Source of the DNA: Drosophila pseudoobscura
Taxonomy: Eukaryota; Arthropoda; Insecta; Diptera; Drosophilidae
Direction of reading: 5' to 3'
NCBI RefSeq assembly: GCF_009870125.1
Contig: NC_046683.1
Coordinates: 59,349,869 to 59,413,868, forward strand
DNA length: 64,000 nucleotides
Part shown: piece by piece, positions 1 through 13,300 of the stretch
How positions within the stretch are numbered: position 1 is the stretch's first letter
Layout: each line of letters starts with the position of its first letter
The notes under the pieces: model-generated
Told to the model about the DNA's origin: nothing
The model's database searches: none
What the model saw: the letters and a program-made list of their open reading frames with translations, nothing else
Translations under genes and position numbers: made by a program

Positions 1-3000
1 CTGCTGCCAATCGACAGATGTAGAGAGTTCAAGCGAAGGTCTCCGAGATCGCAGAGGCAGCAGCTGCCAGTAAATGTTGGATTTCGATGGGTAAATATGT
101 CCAGGATCCCAGAAGGCCTCATGCTACTAAATGAGACACGTTTCTTAGACCAAGAAATATCTTCATGAAATATCTGGAGCATGAAAGATACATGTATGTG
201 TGTGCCCCTGCTCGGACATTCGTTCAGAGTATCCTTTCGGATTCTTCACTTAAATAAATAATAAATAAAATCAAGAGCCAAAAGACAAAGGATCCGATGT
301 ATCATTTCCCCAAGCTGATTTCCTCTCATTATCCTAATGAAAATCGTTGAATTTTCAGCATCCCATCGCCTCGCATCGCATCGTCGCTCCGCAGCAGCAG
401 CGGCAGCAGCAGCAGCAGCATCTCTGAACTCTGAACAAACAAAGAACGAAACGAAAGTATCTTTATTATCTTTTAGCACTTCAGGAATTGTTTTTATTTT
501 TCCTGCACTTTTCTGCTCTTTTCTGCTGTTTTCCTGCTTTTTCTTCTGCTGAACTTTTGGCTGCATAAACAATTAAAAATTAATTTTAAAACTTTGCCCA
601 AAGATAAATGCAGGATGAGGGGAAGGAGCCCAGGGAGGAACCAAGGAGTGAAAGGCAGCAGCCCAAGGATCGAGATCCAGTTAGCTCATTAAACCCGCCA
701 CATGGTCTTGCGGTTGTGTCTGGGGCAACTTTCCGATTGCCAGAGTCCCAGAGACCCGGACTCTGGGCATCATTATGTAATCTGTGGGGGCAAGCATCTG
801 CTTTGAAGTCAATGAAACTAAGCGAAAACTATTTAAAATACAATTTAGTGCAAATCAATCGACAATGGATGGGTTTTGCAATTAGGCACCCCAACAAAAC
901 AGAGCACAGAGTGGCAGTGTGGCATAGTGGCAGAGGGGCAGAGTGGCAGCCACAACCGCATGCATACTTACGAGCACACAAACACCCTCTATAGTCGCTT
1001 TATATATAGAGACAGAGTCAACGTTATTTCATAAACACGCTCAAGTGATTTGGCAAACTTATGCCTGATTGGCCCCGTAGTCCCGTGGCTCCAGCCACAG
1101 GCTCAAGCCCCAATTGCTAACCCGAAGGCATCAAGCCCGAAGTCCCCAAACCCAAAACGAGAGACCAAAGCCCAAAGCCCAAAGACTGAGACAGAGAGAG
1201 ATTCTCTCTGTTTATTTGGCTGTCTGTTTGCCCTGACGGGGCAAAGGTCTCCGGGAGACAGGGAGACAGGGAGTCCGGGAGCTCCACTGTTTGACTTGAA
1301 GGTATTAGAAACTAATTTGTACAGCAGCCAAAGCAGCCGCAACGACAGTACAGTAGAGTACAGTACAGTACAGTACAGTAGAGTAGGAGAGTGGAGGAGT
1401 GCCGGAGGATCAGAAGAGCATCTCGGGGCAAAGCTAACCAGGATACAAACAGCAATTGTTTGCCTGCTGTCCATCCATCTATCCATGCTAGGCTTTGGCC
1501 TTAGTTGGCCATCCACTTTGGTCGGTCGGTCGGTCGGTCGGTCGGTCTCTTTCGCTGTTTTCGGGTTGGGCTTTGAGCCCCTTTGTACAGGCCCAAGACA
1601 ATAAGTAAAAAATCCAAAGGCAGGCCAGGCCAGGCCAGGCCAAATCCTTAACAATAGCTGGAACAGCAACAACAGATGGCTAAATCATATGCCTTGCCTC
1701 CACTCCGAGAAACAACAAAAAGGGGGGCGACATAGACAGACAAAAAGGACACACCAGTCTCGTCTCGGTTTTTAAGTCGCTTGCGGCTTAAATTTTCTTA
1801 AATGTTACATTGTCTCTGGCAACGACAACGGCAACGGCAACGGCAACGACACAGAGACGGCCACCTGCCTCTGTCGACCCGGACATGCCATCGCTTTTTA
1901 TGGTTTAACTAAACAATCTTCTCATGAGTAAATATTTTCGGTCATATTTTGCCATCCAGCAGATGCAAAACTTTACAATGAAGTTGGCTCTGGGATGCTG
2001 CTGCTTCTGCTGCTGCTGCTCCTTGGATAAGTACATTTATCTTTAAGACTAAAAACCATAACAATTTAGTGTTGGAAATTTTCGAGATACGCATTGCAAA
2101 ATTTATACAGACAGCCCCACTCCTTGATGGGGATGGTGGTCCCCTGCGTGTGTGTGTGTGTGGGTGTGGGTGTGGGTGTGTATCTGGCAGATATTCGCAC
2201 AAATATTTACCCGGGTCGAACATTTTATCTGAATATGCAGAATATGCTTAGCTAAGCCAAATGTTGTTGCCTCTGCTCCGGCCATTGCTGTCCTTCTGCT
2301 GTTCTTAAATCTGAATAAAATCCAAAAATCGGAAACACCAAGAAGACATATTCATTTCTTCATAGCTTAGAAGTTTTTCAAACCCAGAAACTTGGGCGCA
2401 AAATGGGAAAAAGTTACAGGAAAATCAAATTTCATAGCATATGAATTCAATTAAATGTTTACATGCAACATGTTGCATCCCAGCGCTGTACCTGCCACCC
2501 AATGATCGCCCCGCTCCGTGGCCAAAACTTTAACAATTTCTATAAAAGATGTCATTGTTTGGGCTGGGGGAGGGTTTCCAGACCATTAATTTTTTGTTGC
2601 TTTTACCATTTAGATTTTTAAATTATTTTGCAGCAAAAGCGTATCTTTTGCGCATAATTTATGGTCCAAAATTTGGAAAAAACTGAAAAGATTTCGGGGA
2701 AGTTCTGGAATGCAAATCGAACGGTTTCAGCTGAAGGACGGCAAAATGATAAGGACTTTAATTATTAGATGTATGTTAGAGGAACTAAAAAAACTTTAGG
2801 GTCCTTTGATCCTTAGAAACACAGTTCAAATAGGCTCTTCTTTTGATTAGATTTCCTACACAAACATGCAGTTCAGGTTATCAGACATCAAACACCATTG
2901 ACACATCAGCGGCATACATTTTCATTTGGGGTTGACATTCCCGCCATCAGATGCCACTCATTCGCACTCGAGGCGGCCCGGTGGTTCGTCCATGAATCCG

Positions 3001-5950
3001 TGAATGACCGAATGAGTGGGGGCCTACACTCGTATTTGAAGGGTATTTACATTGATGATTGTTGACATTTGAAACAAATATGAATAATACCTACCGCTTG
3101 CAATTTGCAGATTTCAGTTTTCATTTTCCATTTTCCAATTTCCAATTTCCAATTTCCACTTTTCAATTTTTTTTTGTTTTCGTCATGTAACGAGGATTCA
3201 GAGAGTGGGGAAATTCCTGGAAAAAAAACGAGTTGCAAATTTGTATGATTAATCTGAACACGAACCGGAGCCGGGGCCGGACCCCGAGCCGGAGACCGGC
3301 CACCGGAGCCGGGGGCGTACTTTTCATTATGGGCATTAAATTTTTGTGCATTTTATAATTTAATTGAATTTTGCATTTTATTTTTTATCGCAGTTTTCAA
3401 AAGCTAATTTATGATTGCTCAATGCGGCATGTAATTGCATACAAAAGCCTTTAATGATGGGTTCTCTCTGGAGCTCTACAGAAATAGCTGTGGGTGTGTA
3501 TGTGTCCGTGTATCTGTGTATCTGTGCATCTGCATTCGTATCTATGTACATGGTGATTGGGATTGTGTTTCTCCTCCTCCTCTTTTCGCATTATGACATT
3601 CCATAATTATATTCATTATTAATGATAACAACAAAAAAACAAAAAAGCGAGAGCCATCGAAGAATTATTAACGATAAAAGATGATTAAATTTAAGCGAAT
3701 TTAAAATGGGAATCCATAATTAACCCAGCCATAAATATAGACGTGTTTTAATCTTGGGCCAGAAACTCCTCAAATGTTCACCGAATAGTTTTGCCCACCG
3801 CTTCGACCGCTCCCCGGCAGTTCTGACCAGCAATTAGCGACTGGGAATTAAGTGCTCATCAGTGCGTCGTGTCTGTGTCGGCCAGGAGCTTAGGGCCCAC
3901 CCCAACCCTGACTCCAATCCCATCACTGCATAATAGAGCCAACACACAAATTAGTCGAAACCCCGGCTAAAGCCCGGCGTGACGTCGTAAACAGAGCTGG
4001 AAATGCGCACCCAACATGCACACGGCTCTGGCCTTAAGTGGAAGGAGTCGCAGGATGTCGGAGGATCTCCTTGCAGCAGCAGCAGCAGGAGGAGGAGGAG
4101 GAGGAGTAGCATGAACAGTTCCACTGCCAATTGTAACTCCGAGTTTGGTCGCACGATTAATCGTCGTTGCAAATTGTTGGCACGTTTTCAATTGACAACA
4201 GAAGAGTGCGTCTGGGACTTGCCCGTGGAGTCAACCCCTAATTTGCACTATGACCCACCCCGTTCACAGCCCAATCCAACCCAACTCAACCCTCTGCCCT
4301 CCTCTCCTCTCCTCTCCTCTCCTCGTTTGTTGTGTGTAAATCACACGGTGTTTGCTCTCTCACTCTCCTGTTGCATCTTTTACGTGCGTCAGGTTTTGCT
4401 GTGCGCCACTGCTGCTGATGCCTTGATATCGAGGAACTCTCACCCCTCCTGACCCCGACCAGGTGGGGGTCGTATGTATCTCCCCAACCCCCCGGTTCTC
4501 CCATTTGACAGGCCGTTTTAAAACGCCGACCACGACGCCTCCGTCGTTTATTTTGAATGTAATTTTTCAAGTCGCGACAGTCTTCCAGCCTTGGACCATT
4601 AATCACGCGGACAAAATGCGATTCTACCATAGCGATGAGGAAACAAAAATGGAAAAAAAGAAGCGAAATAAAGAAGGCAAATAAACAATGGGGGAGAAAA
4701 TAAAGAAAGTGAGAGAGAAAAAAGAGCGAGAGCAGAGCAAACTTTGCCTTGACGAGGCAGTTCTTTAATTATACTCTGCCCCAAGGCAAGGTAGCTCGGT
4801 TGGCAGGGAAGTTTCAAAGATCCACAATCTTCATTCAGATGAACAGATTAGGCCCCAAATGACTAGAGCCCTTATCAATGGTTTGGCGGAAAGATAGAAC
4901 TGCAATGCCCACATCTGCCACTATGGGCACTAGACTTTCTGCTCTTTCTCCGACTTAGACGTGATTTATTCATACGATATTTTCTTCTATTGAATAATAT
5001 CCAATTTCAGATGTAAATCTCCACCCTTTCAGCGCATAAACCGAGCTAAGCGCCTTAGGGTATGATCAGATTCGACTTATTTCCGGTTGGAGAGAAAAGT
5101 GTTGCATACTCTCAGGCGGCGGCGAAGGCGGAGGCGGAGGCGGAGGCGGAAGTTGATGCCTGCCTGGATGCCTGAATGAATGGAATGCCTCTGCCGCCTC
5201 CTGGACTCGTGGACTCCTTCCTCTGTTGCTGTTACTGTTGCTGTTGTTGCTTTTGTTGCTGCTCGTTGACTTTGTTAATAATGATGTTGCTGTTTCTGTT
5301 GCACCCCCCACTCCTCAGACGCCCTCCTCCACCGCGCTGCTTTTGGCGTATTTTTAGCAATGAGGTCACGTGACTGACGCCCGTCGCATTACAGGGCCTT
5401 TGTTTGACAGACACCCCCCTCGCCCACGCCACCCCTTCCCAAGCGAATGACAAACTAAATGCAATTTGATGCGTGTCATGCCTCCAGCTCCCACCCCGCC
5501 TAACCGGGGGGTGAAAATGCGTGGTAATCATTATTTGTGACAATTGATGAACGAAATCAATTTTTTTATTAGAGCTGAGCCCCAAGGATCAGCCCGGCTG
5601 AGCGGCACTCTAAGCTGCTCCCAGTGGCAGTTGTGGCAGTTAATAAATATTTGTCACGCATGGCTTTGGGTGCAGTGCAGCGACACATGGCCTCCTCCTT
5701 CCACGCCAAGCAGGCGGCAGACGGCAGACGGCGGGCAGCAGGCAGCAGGCAGGTCCTGTCTCTGGCACCTGCATTGCGTTGGAATTGGAACCGGACAGAG
5801 CTGAGCAGAGCTGAGCAGAACAGTGCCCGCTAGTGCACGGTAGTGTACGGCAGGCAGGGCATAGCAGCTTAGGCACGTGACAGCCATGAGCCGGGTGACC
5901 TCGTTGGGGTCGCCAGGATGTGGACTATTCCCACGACTTGTCACCTCTCG

Positions 5951-5983
<33 letters not shown>

Positions 5984-6900
5984 GCACGCTCAATGTGACA
6001 TGCAGCAACCGCAATAGTCGGTGTGTGGCCCCTCAGAGTGTATGTTGGTCAAAGTTGAATGCCTCTTGAATGCCCGAATGCCCGAATGGAATACCAATAC
6101 CACAAAGGGAAGCCAGGCGGCAGCCACATTTTGCAGCCATTAATCAAATCTCCAATTAATTTGCCACAATTAATTGTAGTGATAATTTGAGGTTTCCCTT
6201 TACCTTTACCCTCCACCAAGCATCAGCCACGCTTTTAAAATCATCATCTCTATTTGCTTGGATACTCGATACCGGCTGAATACCGGCTGAATGCCGGCTG
6301 GAAACTGGCTGGAAACTGGCTGGAAACTGGCTGGATACTGCCTGCCTGCCTGGCGAAATGCAATTTGATTTTGGCTCGTAAATATGATGGAGCTTTAAGG
6401 ATTTGCACCGCTTGGAGTCGGGGGGCAAACCCTATTAGCAGGGAAGCAGGCAGACTGCCAGTCAGGAGGGAACATGCGCCAGGCTTATCTTTATTATTTT
6501 CCATCATTGTCGACATATAATCAGGTTCAATGACGAGTGCTCACCTGCTCCTGTTGCTCCTTTGGCCATCCAGACAGATGGGATAATAAATACAGTGAAT
6601 GCCAGGAGCCGGGGCAGAGGCAGAGGCAGGAGCCGAGGCAGCTGTAGCAGCCTTTATGCAGTTGTGGCTCTTTATTGAAAAATGTGTGCACAATTCGAGA
6701 AATGCAGCTATGTTGGTGCTGGTGCTGGTGCTGCTGCTGGTGCCGGTGCTGGTGCTGGCCCTGGGCTGCCGCCAGAGCAGTCGATGCCGAAGCCAGACAC
6801 AAATATCAAATATTATTGAGTGGAGCACGGAGCTCGGTGAAAGGTGAACCATTGATGGAGTGTCGGAGTGTAGAGACACCATCCCCATCCCCATCCCTTT
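1..6900. other. non-coding upstream DNA with many simple repeats
   Basis: I see no gene here. The longer open frames on both strands are low in complexity or lack partner exons with usable splice sites. The stretch is AT-rich unique DNA broken by tandem arrays: GCA 391-420, AGTAC 1345-1389, GGTC 1520-1547, CAGGC 1621-1641, GT 2149-2181, GGA 4090-4108, CTCCT 4302-4324, GGCGGA 5113-5153, CA 5950-5983, an 11-12 bp CTGGCTGGAAA-like array 6269-6335, and GGTGCT 6717-6757. It may be intergenic or an intron of a gene off the left edge; the sequence does not decide this. Confidence 0.6.
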
Positions 6901-6956
6901 CCTTCCCGCCTGCCTGGCCTCCAATAACAGTGCTCGGGAGGGCAGGCAGGTTGCCG

Positions 6957-6970
6957 GTTGCCAGAGCAAC
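6957..6970. promoter_or_regulatory. candidate RFX X-box
   Basis: GTTGCC AG AGCAAC fits the RFX X-box consensus RYYNYY-N(1-3)-RRNRAC at every position, as an imperfect inverted repeat. It lies 425 bp before the dynein start codon and about 285 bp before the TATA box. In Drosophila, Rfx activates genes of ciliated sensory neurons, so the motif fits an axonemal dynein. Binding is inferred from the motif and its position only. Confidence 0.55.
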
Positions 6971-7046
6971 CTCTCTACAACCGACCCTGCCCTGCCCACC
7001 GTTACCATAGCTGTGGTCCCTGGTTCTCCGGGGAGTGAACCAACTT

Positions 7047-7058
7047 TGTTTATAAACA
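7047..7058. promoter_or_regulatory. palindromic forkhead-type site
   Basis: TGTTTATAAACA is a perfect 12-bp palindrome made of two opposed forkhead cores (TGTTTA / TAAACA). It sits 76 bp downstream of the X-box and about 200 bp upstream of the TATA box. In flies the forkhead factor fd3F works with Rfx to switch on motile-cilium genes in chordotonal neurons. This site is a candidate for such an input; other forkhead proteins bind the same core. Confidence 0.45.
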
Positions 7059-7254
7059 TTTCACGTTCAGCTTTGGTCCGTTCCCACAAATATTCCGCTG
7101 CTGCTCCAGCACCAGCACCAGGACCAGCTCCAGCTACAGCTACAGCGAAAACTTTTACTATCAGAGAGAAAAGGATGATTTTTATTTGATATTTTTCCAA
7201 ACAATGTCAGAGAAAAGTGTGCTCTGCTGTTCCGTGCTGTGCTGTTGCCTTTCC

Positions 7255-7260
7255 TATAAA
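7255..7260 (+). promoter_or_regulatory. candidate TATA box of the dynein gene
   Basis: TATAAA lies 135 bp before the start codon, predicting transcription from roughly 7285-7292. I see no ATG between there and the assigned start at 7395, which supports both calls. No strong initiator was identified. Confidence 0.4.
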
Positions 7261-7394
7261 TTAAAACAAATACCAGCCAGACTAGAAATCGTGTTTCGTT
7301 GTGTTTGATTTGAATACCAGCTGCAGGATCCACACCACTCACATTTAAGGAGACAGCCTTAGAGATCCCTCGAGCACATATACCCAGCATCATC

Positions 7395-10300
7395 ATGCAG
7401 AAGAAGATTGCCCCCGAACAGCGGCCGTTTTGCGACAAGCGGCTGCAGGATGACCGGGTGAGGAGGCGGCGCACCATGCACCTGGTGCACGTCTCGCAGG
7501 CGCTGAAGAAGACCGCCAAGCGTCCCCTCAACGACTGCCCCTTCTACAGCATGACCTACGGCTTCGACGAGCTGCCCCTAGATCCGGTGAAGGAGTTCCT
7601 GAAGGAGAAGATATGTAGGTATCGTCTGCGTAAATATCCCCAATCCGTACACCAATTGGCGTTCCACTCTCGGCTTCACAGCGCACATGCAGAACGACAA
7701 CATTGTGGGTCGCTGCAATCGGGAGTTCGACTTTCATTCGTACAACCTCGAATTCGTGAAGGATCACTACGACGAATGCGACGATGACAGCCTCCAGGAG
7801 CTCCAGCTGGAGGACATCGTCATGCCCGAACAGTTCGAGGCGCTGCGCGATGCCAAGGATCACACGTACAACTTCAATCAGCAGGGTGAGTGTGGCACGC
7901 ACAACAGGATAGGGTTGGGATGGAAATGGGGACCAATTAAATTGAACAACATTTGCGCATTATCTCAGGCGTTTGGCTCGCTTCTGTGGCAGGGGCAGGG
8001 GCATGGACAGGGGCAGAGCTCACGCTCGCGGGGGCTTAACCGACAAATTGCCAGACATTTTGCGTTATTCAATGAGTGAGAACTTTACCGCAAAAGCATA
8101 ACACTTAATACTTTATTAAATGCGAAAAACATGCCCCGACAGGCAGCAGCGGCAAACAGCGGCAAACAGCAGCATCCTCCTAGCCTCCTATCCTCGTATC
8201 CTCCTGCTTTTCCCACAATTCCCTCGCTCGCGTTTTCCTCATTTCCGCCACCTGCTGCTGCGCTGCTGCTGTTCGTTGGAAAATTGTTCACCTGTAAACA
8301 TAAAAATTCCAAACATTATCCTTTTAACATAAAATTTTATAACCGAAATGTGAAAAAAAAGGTAAAACCGAAAAACAAATGCGTATGACATTTATTTGAA
8401 TATCCTTTGGGAGTGCAGGACGACGGCATCCGGTTGAGGCAGTGCCACGGGGATGTCAGGGGTGTCGTGGGTGACAGGGGGGTGTCGGGGGGTGTCGGGG
8501 GGTGCCAGGTGTGGGAGCAGGGCAGGGCGCGGGGTCGAGTGACTCTACAACATGTTTATCATAGTGTTTTATTTAGCATTTACATGGACAATTTTTACGT
8601 CTGTCTCTTTTTTTGGTTCGACAATACCCTTCCAGGACGTGGCGGGACATGGGTTTCGGTATAAAACTTGAGATTGGGATCGAATTTAATAGGATTTCCC
8701 AAATCATTCGGTGATCAGTCTAAAGAACACTCTCTTGGGGGAGATTTGGAAACCTTTCCTAAGCGAATAGAGAATATGGAACCCTCGATATTGTCCCCCT
8801 GAGCCACCAATATCTCTGTCATGAGACCCCAGCAAGGGGCATGCCCCAGTCGCATACAGTCCCCTTCGAACCGTATCGCTCGTATCTCCCCCGGCTCGGT
8901 GTCTCGGCCCCTGGGTCATGGAGCGACTTTTGTCGCTAGTTTGTAATAAAAATGTTTCATTTTTGTGTCTAGTTTTTTAATATTTAATGCCGGGAATGGA
9001 TGCTCCCCTAGCCGGCGGGGGGACTAATAGGAGGGCATGTTGCACAATGCCATAAAAGCGTGTTTTCGATAGAGAGGACATTAGCATAAAAATGTGACAG
9101 CCGCACCGATAGCCGCCACAGCGCGGAGGATGCTCATCCTCTGTCCAGGGATCCCAGGTCCAGCTCCTGCTCCCCAGAGGGGGGCGGGGGGCATATTCTC
9201 TTTGTCTGTGTAGGTGTGTGTGTCCGAAATGGAAATTAATTTCAGTTTAATCATTTTAAAATTGAACTTTGCTGCCGTGACTTTTATTTAAAACAATTTT
9301 CATGTTGCACAAACAAGTTTATTTGCACTGCCTTTGAGGCGGGCCGCGACGGACAAAAAAGAAGCGGAGCGCGGGGTAAAAATCAAATTTGAAAAGTCCA
9401 GACAGACTCCTCTGTATGTGCACACACATAATATATACATACATATACGTATATCCTCCCGTATATATTGCACACACATATCAAGTCGATGGTCAAATAT
9501 TAAATGACATTTTCAATTTTCATTTCATTTTATTGCATTTTTTTCCCTCAATATTTTCTGGTTTGTTTTCCCCCCTGGCTGCAGCCTGCAATCAATTTCC
9601 CTGGATTGACAAATGGATGACTGGCGGTAATAAATAATCGTTCATATTTACATAACGGTGCATTATTTCAAATTTGACACCATCCCCGTCCCCCCCCTGC
9701 CCAGTGCGACCCAGTGAGCAGGAAATCTATGAAATGACCAGCCAACTGCTGGACCTGTACTGCCAGCGTCGTGTAAGGATCTTCTACTTTGATTGCGGGA
9801 CCAAGTCCTCCCTGTGGACGAATCAGCTGAGACGGCAGCACGGCTCTCCCTCGGAATTGATTGCCGCCTACCGGTCGCCAGCCGCCAGACATATGCGGGT
9901 CAAGACGCTCCAGGAGAAGACCAAGAAGGAAAAGTTCAAGGCGGGAGACCCTTACGCACTGCGCACCCCAGAGGGCAAGTCCCACACTGTGACACAGTCC
10001 AATTTTTGCTACAGTTTCCGTACATTTTAGACTGCCGCAACGAGCTGATCCGGATGGGCAAGGTCATAGACAAGCTGATTGAGCCCGTGATCAAAGCGGC
10101 CGAGTACAACGTTGGCCATGGCCAGCTCCAGTATCCGGATCCGCTGAGCTGCGCAGAAAAGCATAAAAAGGATCCAGACAGAGTGGGTTTTCCGTTTCGT
10201 TTCCGCTTATAGTCCTTATAATCCTTTTTGCAGAAAAAGCATCCCTGCAAGGTGGGCAAGAAGCTTATCTGTCGCGAGGATTTCATGACCAATGAGGAGT

Positions 10301-13300
10301 TTCTCTTTTGCCTCAAGAAAATGGAGGCCACGTGAGTGTCCCCCTGCCCCCTGCCTCCTGCCCATCGTAGTACTGTATTCCTCGACTCCCTGCAGACGCT
10401 TCTCCTACATGTCGCCACTGCTGCCGGTGGATCCCGAGGACCAGAAGCGCTCCATGATGATCAAATATCACAAGGCTCTGGAGGAGGCCGACTCCAAGTT
10501 CACCTTGAAGATACAGAAGCGCTACAAGTGCCTAATGAGGAGTGTGAGTAAAGGGGGTTCGCCGAGTAGATGATAGTTCCGGGGTGTACGTGTAAACGTG
10601 TCCACGTGTCGTACAAACAAATTCTGAATTATGCAAGGCATCCGAAAACACAAACCAAAAAAAAAAGACAGAAAGAAAGAGGCAACAAAAATTGAAAGCC
10701 CAAATACCCGGCCCGCAATGAGACTCCCTGACCATAAGACCCATAAAAAACCCATCAAAAGTGAGCACCAGCCATGGATATAAATAAATTTTATCGTTGA
10801 CTCCGTGGACTCCATGGACTCCGTGGACTCCACTCTTGACTGTGACTCGGAGGCCGAATCCGAGTCCATGTCCATGCCCCTGTCCGAGGAGAGGAGGAGG
10901 CGCCTCCTCGTACATAAAAAATGATAATAATAAACTTAATACAAAGTAAATATGTGTGCGTGAGCGTGCGAGTAAATTAAGCTGGCCCCTCCCCCCCTGT
11001 CACACCATCCTCACTTTTTCCTGGGAACGTGCTTATAAAAATTATATAATTCATACCTCGTAAATATTATGGTGGTCGGAGGTTATGAATAACGTGATTA
11101 GTTGTTAAAAAAAAACAAAGAAAAAACCATAATAACGTGTGTGTGTGTGTGTGGGAGTGGGAATGGGAGGGGCGTGAATCACACCCAATTTGATGGAGAG
11201 GCCCTTAAACATTCTGAATCTGAATCTGACTCCTCTTTCGTTTCTGTATTGCAGATTTCTATACTGCAGGTGGAGACATATCCATCGAGACTCATACGCA
11301 AGGCCCTGCGATTCATTGATGCCAAGTCCCCGTTGCTACGCGACGCCTGGAAATTCATACTCCACGAAGAGGTAAGTCCATGTCTGTGAGTCCATGTCCC
11401 AGAGTGTTCCGGAGTGTTCCGGAGTGGATGCGGAAGTGGCAGTGTCTCTGGCAGCGTCAACATTATTAGCAAAACTTAACTGGCGCTCGCTCGGGAGAAC
11501 TTTTGCGCCGAAAAAGTTTCATCCTGGCAATGCGAGAGCATATTAAACACGCTCCTTCTCAGGAGGAGGAGGAGCAGGAGGAGGAGGAGTAGGGAATGGA
11601 ATGAGATGAGATGACAAGTGACGGGGCGCGTGTTGATGTTTTGACGTGAGCGCCAAGCAAAGTTTGGCAGGGATATAAGCACCCAGCAGCCAGCAGCAGT
11701 CAAGTACTTGCCTGCTCCGACGGCAAATCAGTGCCCGAGTGCGAGGCGGCTTAATGAGCATTAGCCAGATACACACACACACACACACGCACACCACACA
11801 AACACACAGCTGTCGAAAGGTATCTCGTCCCATTCCACACTTAATCCTTAACCCAGAAAAACGCCACAAGCGCCAGGGGGAAAGTTTCGAATTAGTTCTC
11901 CTTTCCCTTTCCCTTTCGCTTTCCCTTGTCGCTTTCCCCGAAGAATCGAAGGCAGGAACCATGTCTAATCAACTCATTTACAGCAACATTGGCCCGAACT
12001 GCCGCCAGAAGTTATATTAATGGATTACCTGTTCGTGGGAGACCGCGGCGTGCGCCCCGACGTGGCCATTCTCATCATCGTGTGCCTCATCGATCTGCAG
12101 GAGGACTTTCGCTACCACGTAAAGCGCACGTTCCTCCGCTACCTGCTGCAGTGAGTGGAGTGGCATCGGCTCTAAGGCCCCCCAATTACACATGCTCCCC
12201 TGACACATGCTTCACAGATCGACGATGGAGCGACGACGCCTGCAGCTGGAAATGGACCCGCCCGACTATCCCATGCTCATCATCGTGCCGCCGGTGCCCT
12301 GGCGCTCCAATCTGCTGATGGGCAAGAGTCGCATATGCGAGCTGCTCATGATCTCCCATCCGGCCGTGCAGGCTCTGAATCGACTCTGGTACGATCTGTA
12401 CGATGATCTGGTGGTGGTGGACCTGGCCCAGCTGCTGCTGTCCCAACAGCCCCTGGATGCCGACACCGTCTGTGACTTCATCCAGAAGAGCTGTGCCGAC
12501 GTCAGGGATGTAAGTGGACCACCAAGACTTTGCGCGCGAAGATCGACATTGACCTAGTTACCTTTCTAGTTGCTCCTGACCGACTGGCTGCCGCGCTGTG
12601 CGGATCTGATGAACGACATGCGTGTCACGTGGAGGGATATGGTGCCCATGTTCGGGAAATACGGCGGCAGGGCGGCCATCCTCTTCCACTGCATTCACGC
12701 TCTGATGTCGCGGCACCTGAACGGCCTGATCACCAAGAGCATCAACTACCTGTTCAAGGTGTTGTGCGCCTACAAGGGTGGCAACAACATCGATAAGTAC
12801 TCCATGTTCGATCCCAACCTCCGTCGCACGCCCATGATGACGCTGATCGTGTCCGTGGTGGGCGCCCACTTCGACAACGATCCCATCGAGATGGGTCCCG
12901 GCGTCCGTCCGCATGCGAATATCTATGTGTTCGATGACGACGACGCCGACCCCTTCCAGCAGCCGTTGATCAATGTCTTTGTGGACATGTCGCCCGAGGT
13001 GGACGACGTGGCCCAGTTCGAGATGGACCACGACCACAAGCTGTACATGTATCCGTACATGAACGAGCTGCCGCGCATCTTTACGGAAAACTTCAAGTCC
13101 ATACTGGCCGTGGGCTATGAAATACCACGCCTCGAGTTCATCATGTCCGGCGGAGGTGAGTCGGTGCGGTGGTGCCACCAATTTCCCTCACATTCAACGG
13201 ATTTCCTGCTCTATAGATCCCGAAGCCAAGGGTTTCCTGCAATTCATCGACGAGGATCACGATGATTTCATAGATCTTTGCCAGAAGGTCGAGGACATTG

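Noticed and set aside
7026..7043. Second X-box-like palindrome GGTTCTCC..GGAGTGAACC
   Set aside because: Half-sites do not satisfy RRNRAC at the proper spacing.
6541..7200. 219-codon antisense open frame upstream of the dynein gene
   Set aside because: Composed of GGTGCT and CAGGAG simple repeats and overlaps the putative promoter; no homology recognised.
9773..9780. GTAAGG as a donor inside dynein exon 3
   Set aside because: Would end in phase 0 and not fit the phase-1 start of exon 4; the sequence beyond it keeps good codon use for another 200 bp.
12558..13181. 207-codon antisense open frame
   Set aside because: Exact shadow of dynein exon 10; His/Val-rich composition is what antisense of GTG/CAC-rich coding sequence gives.
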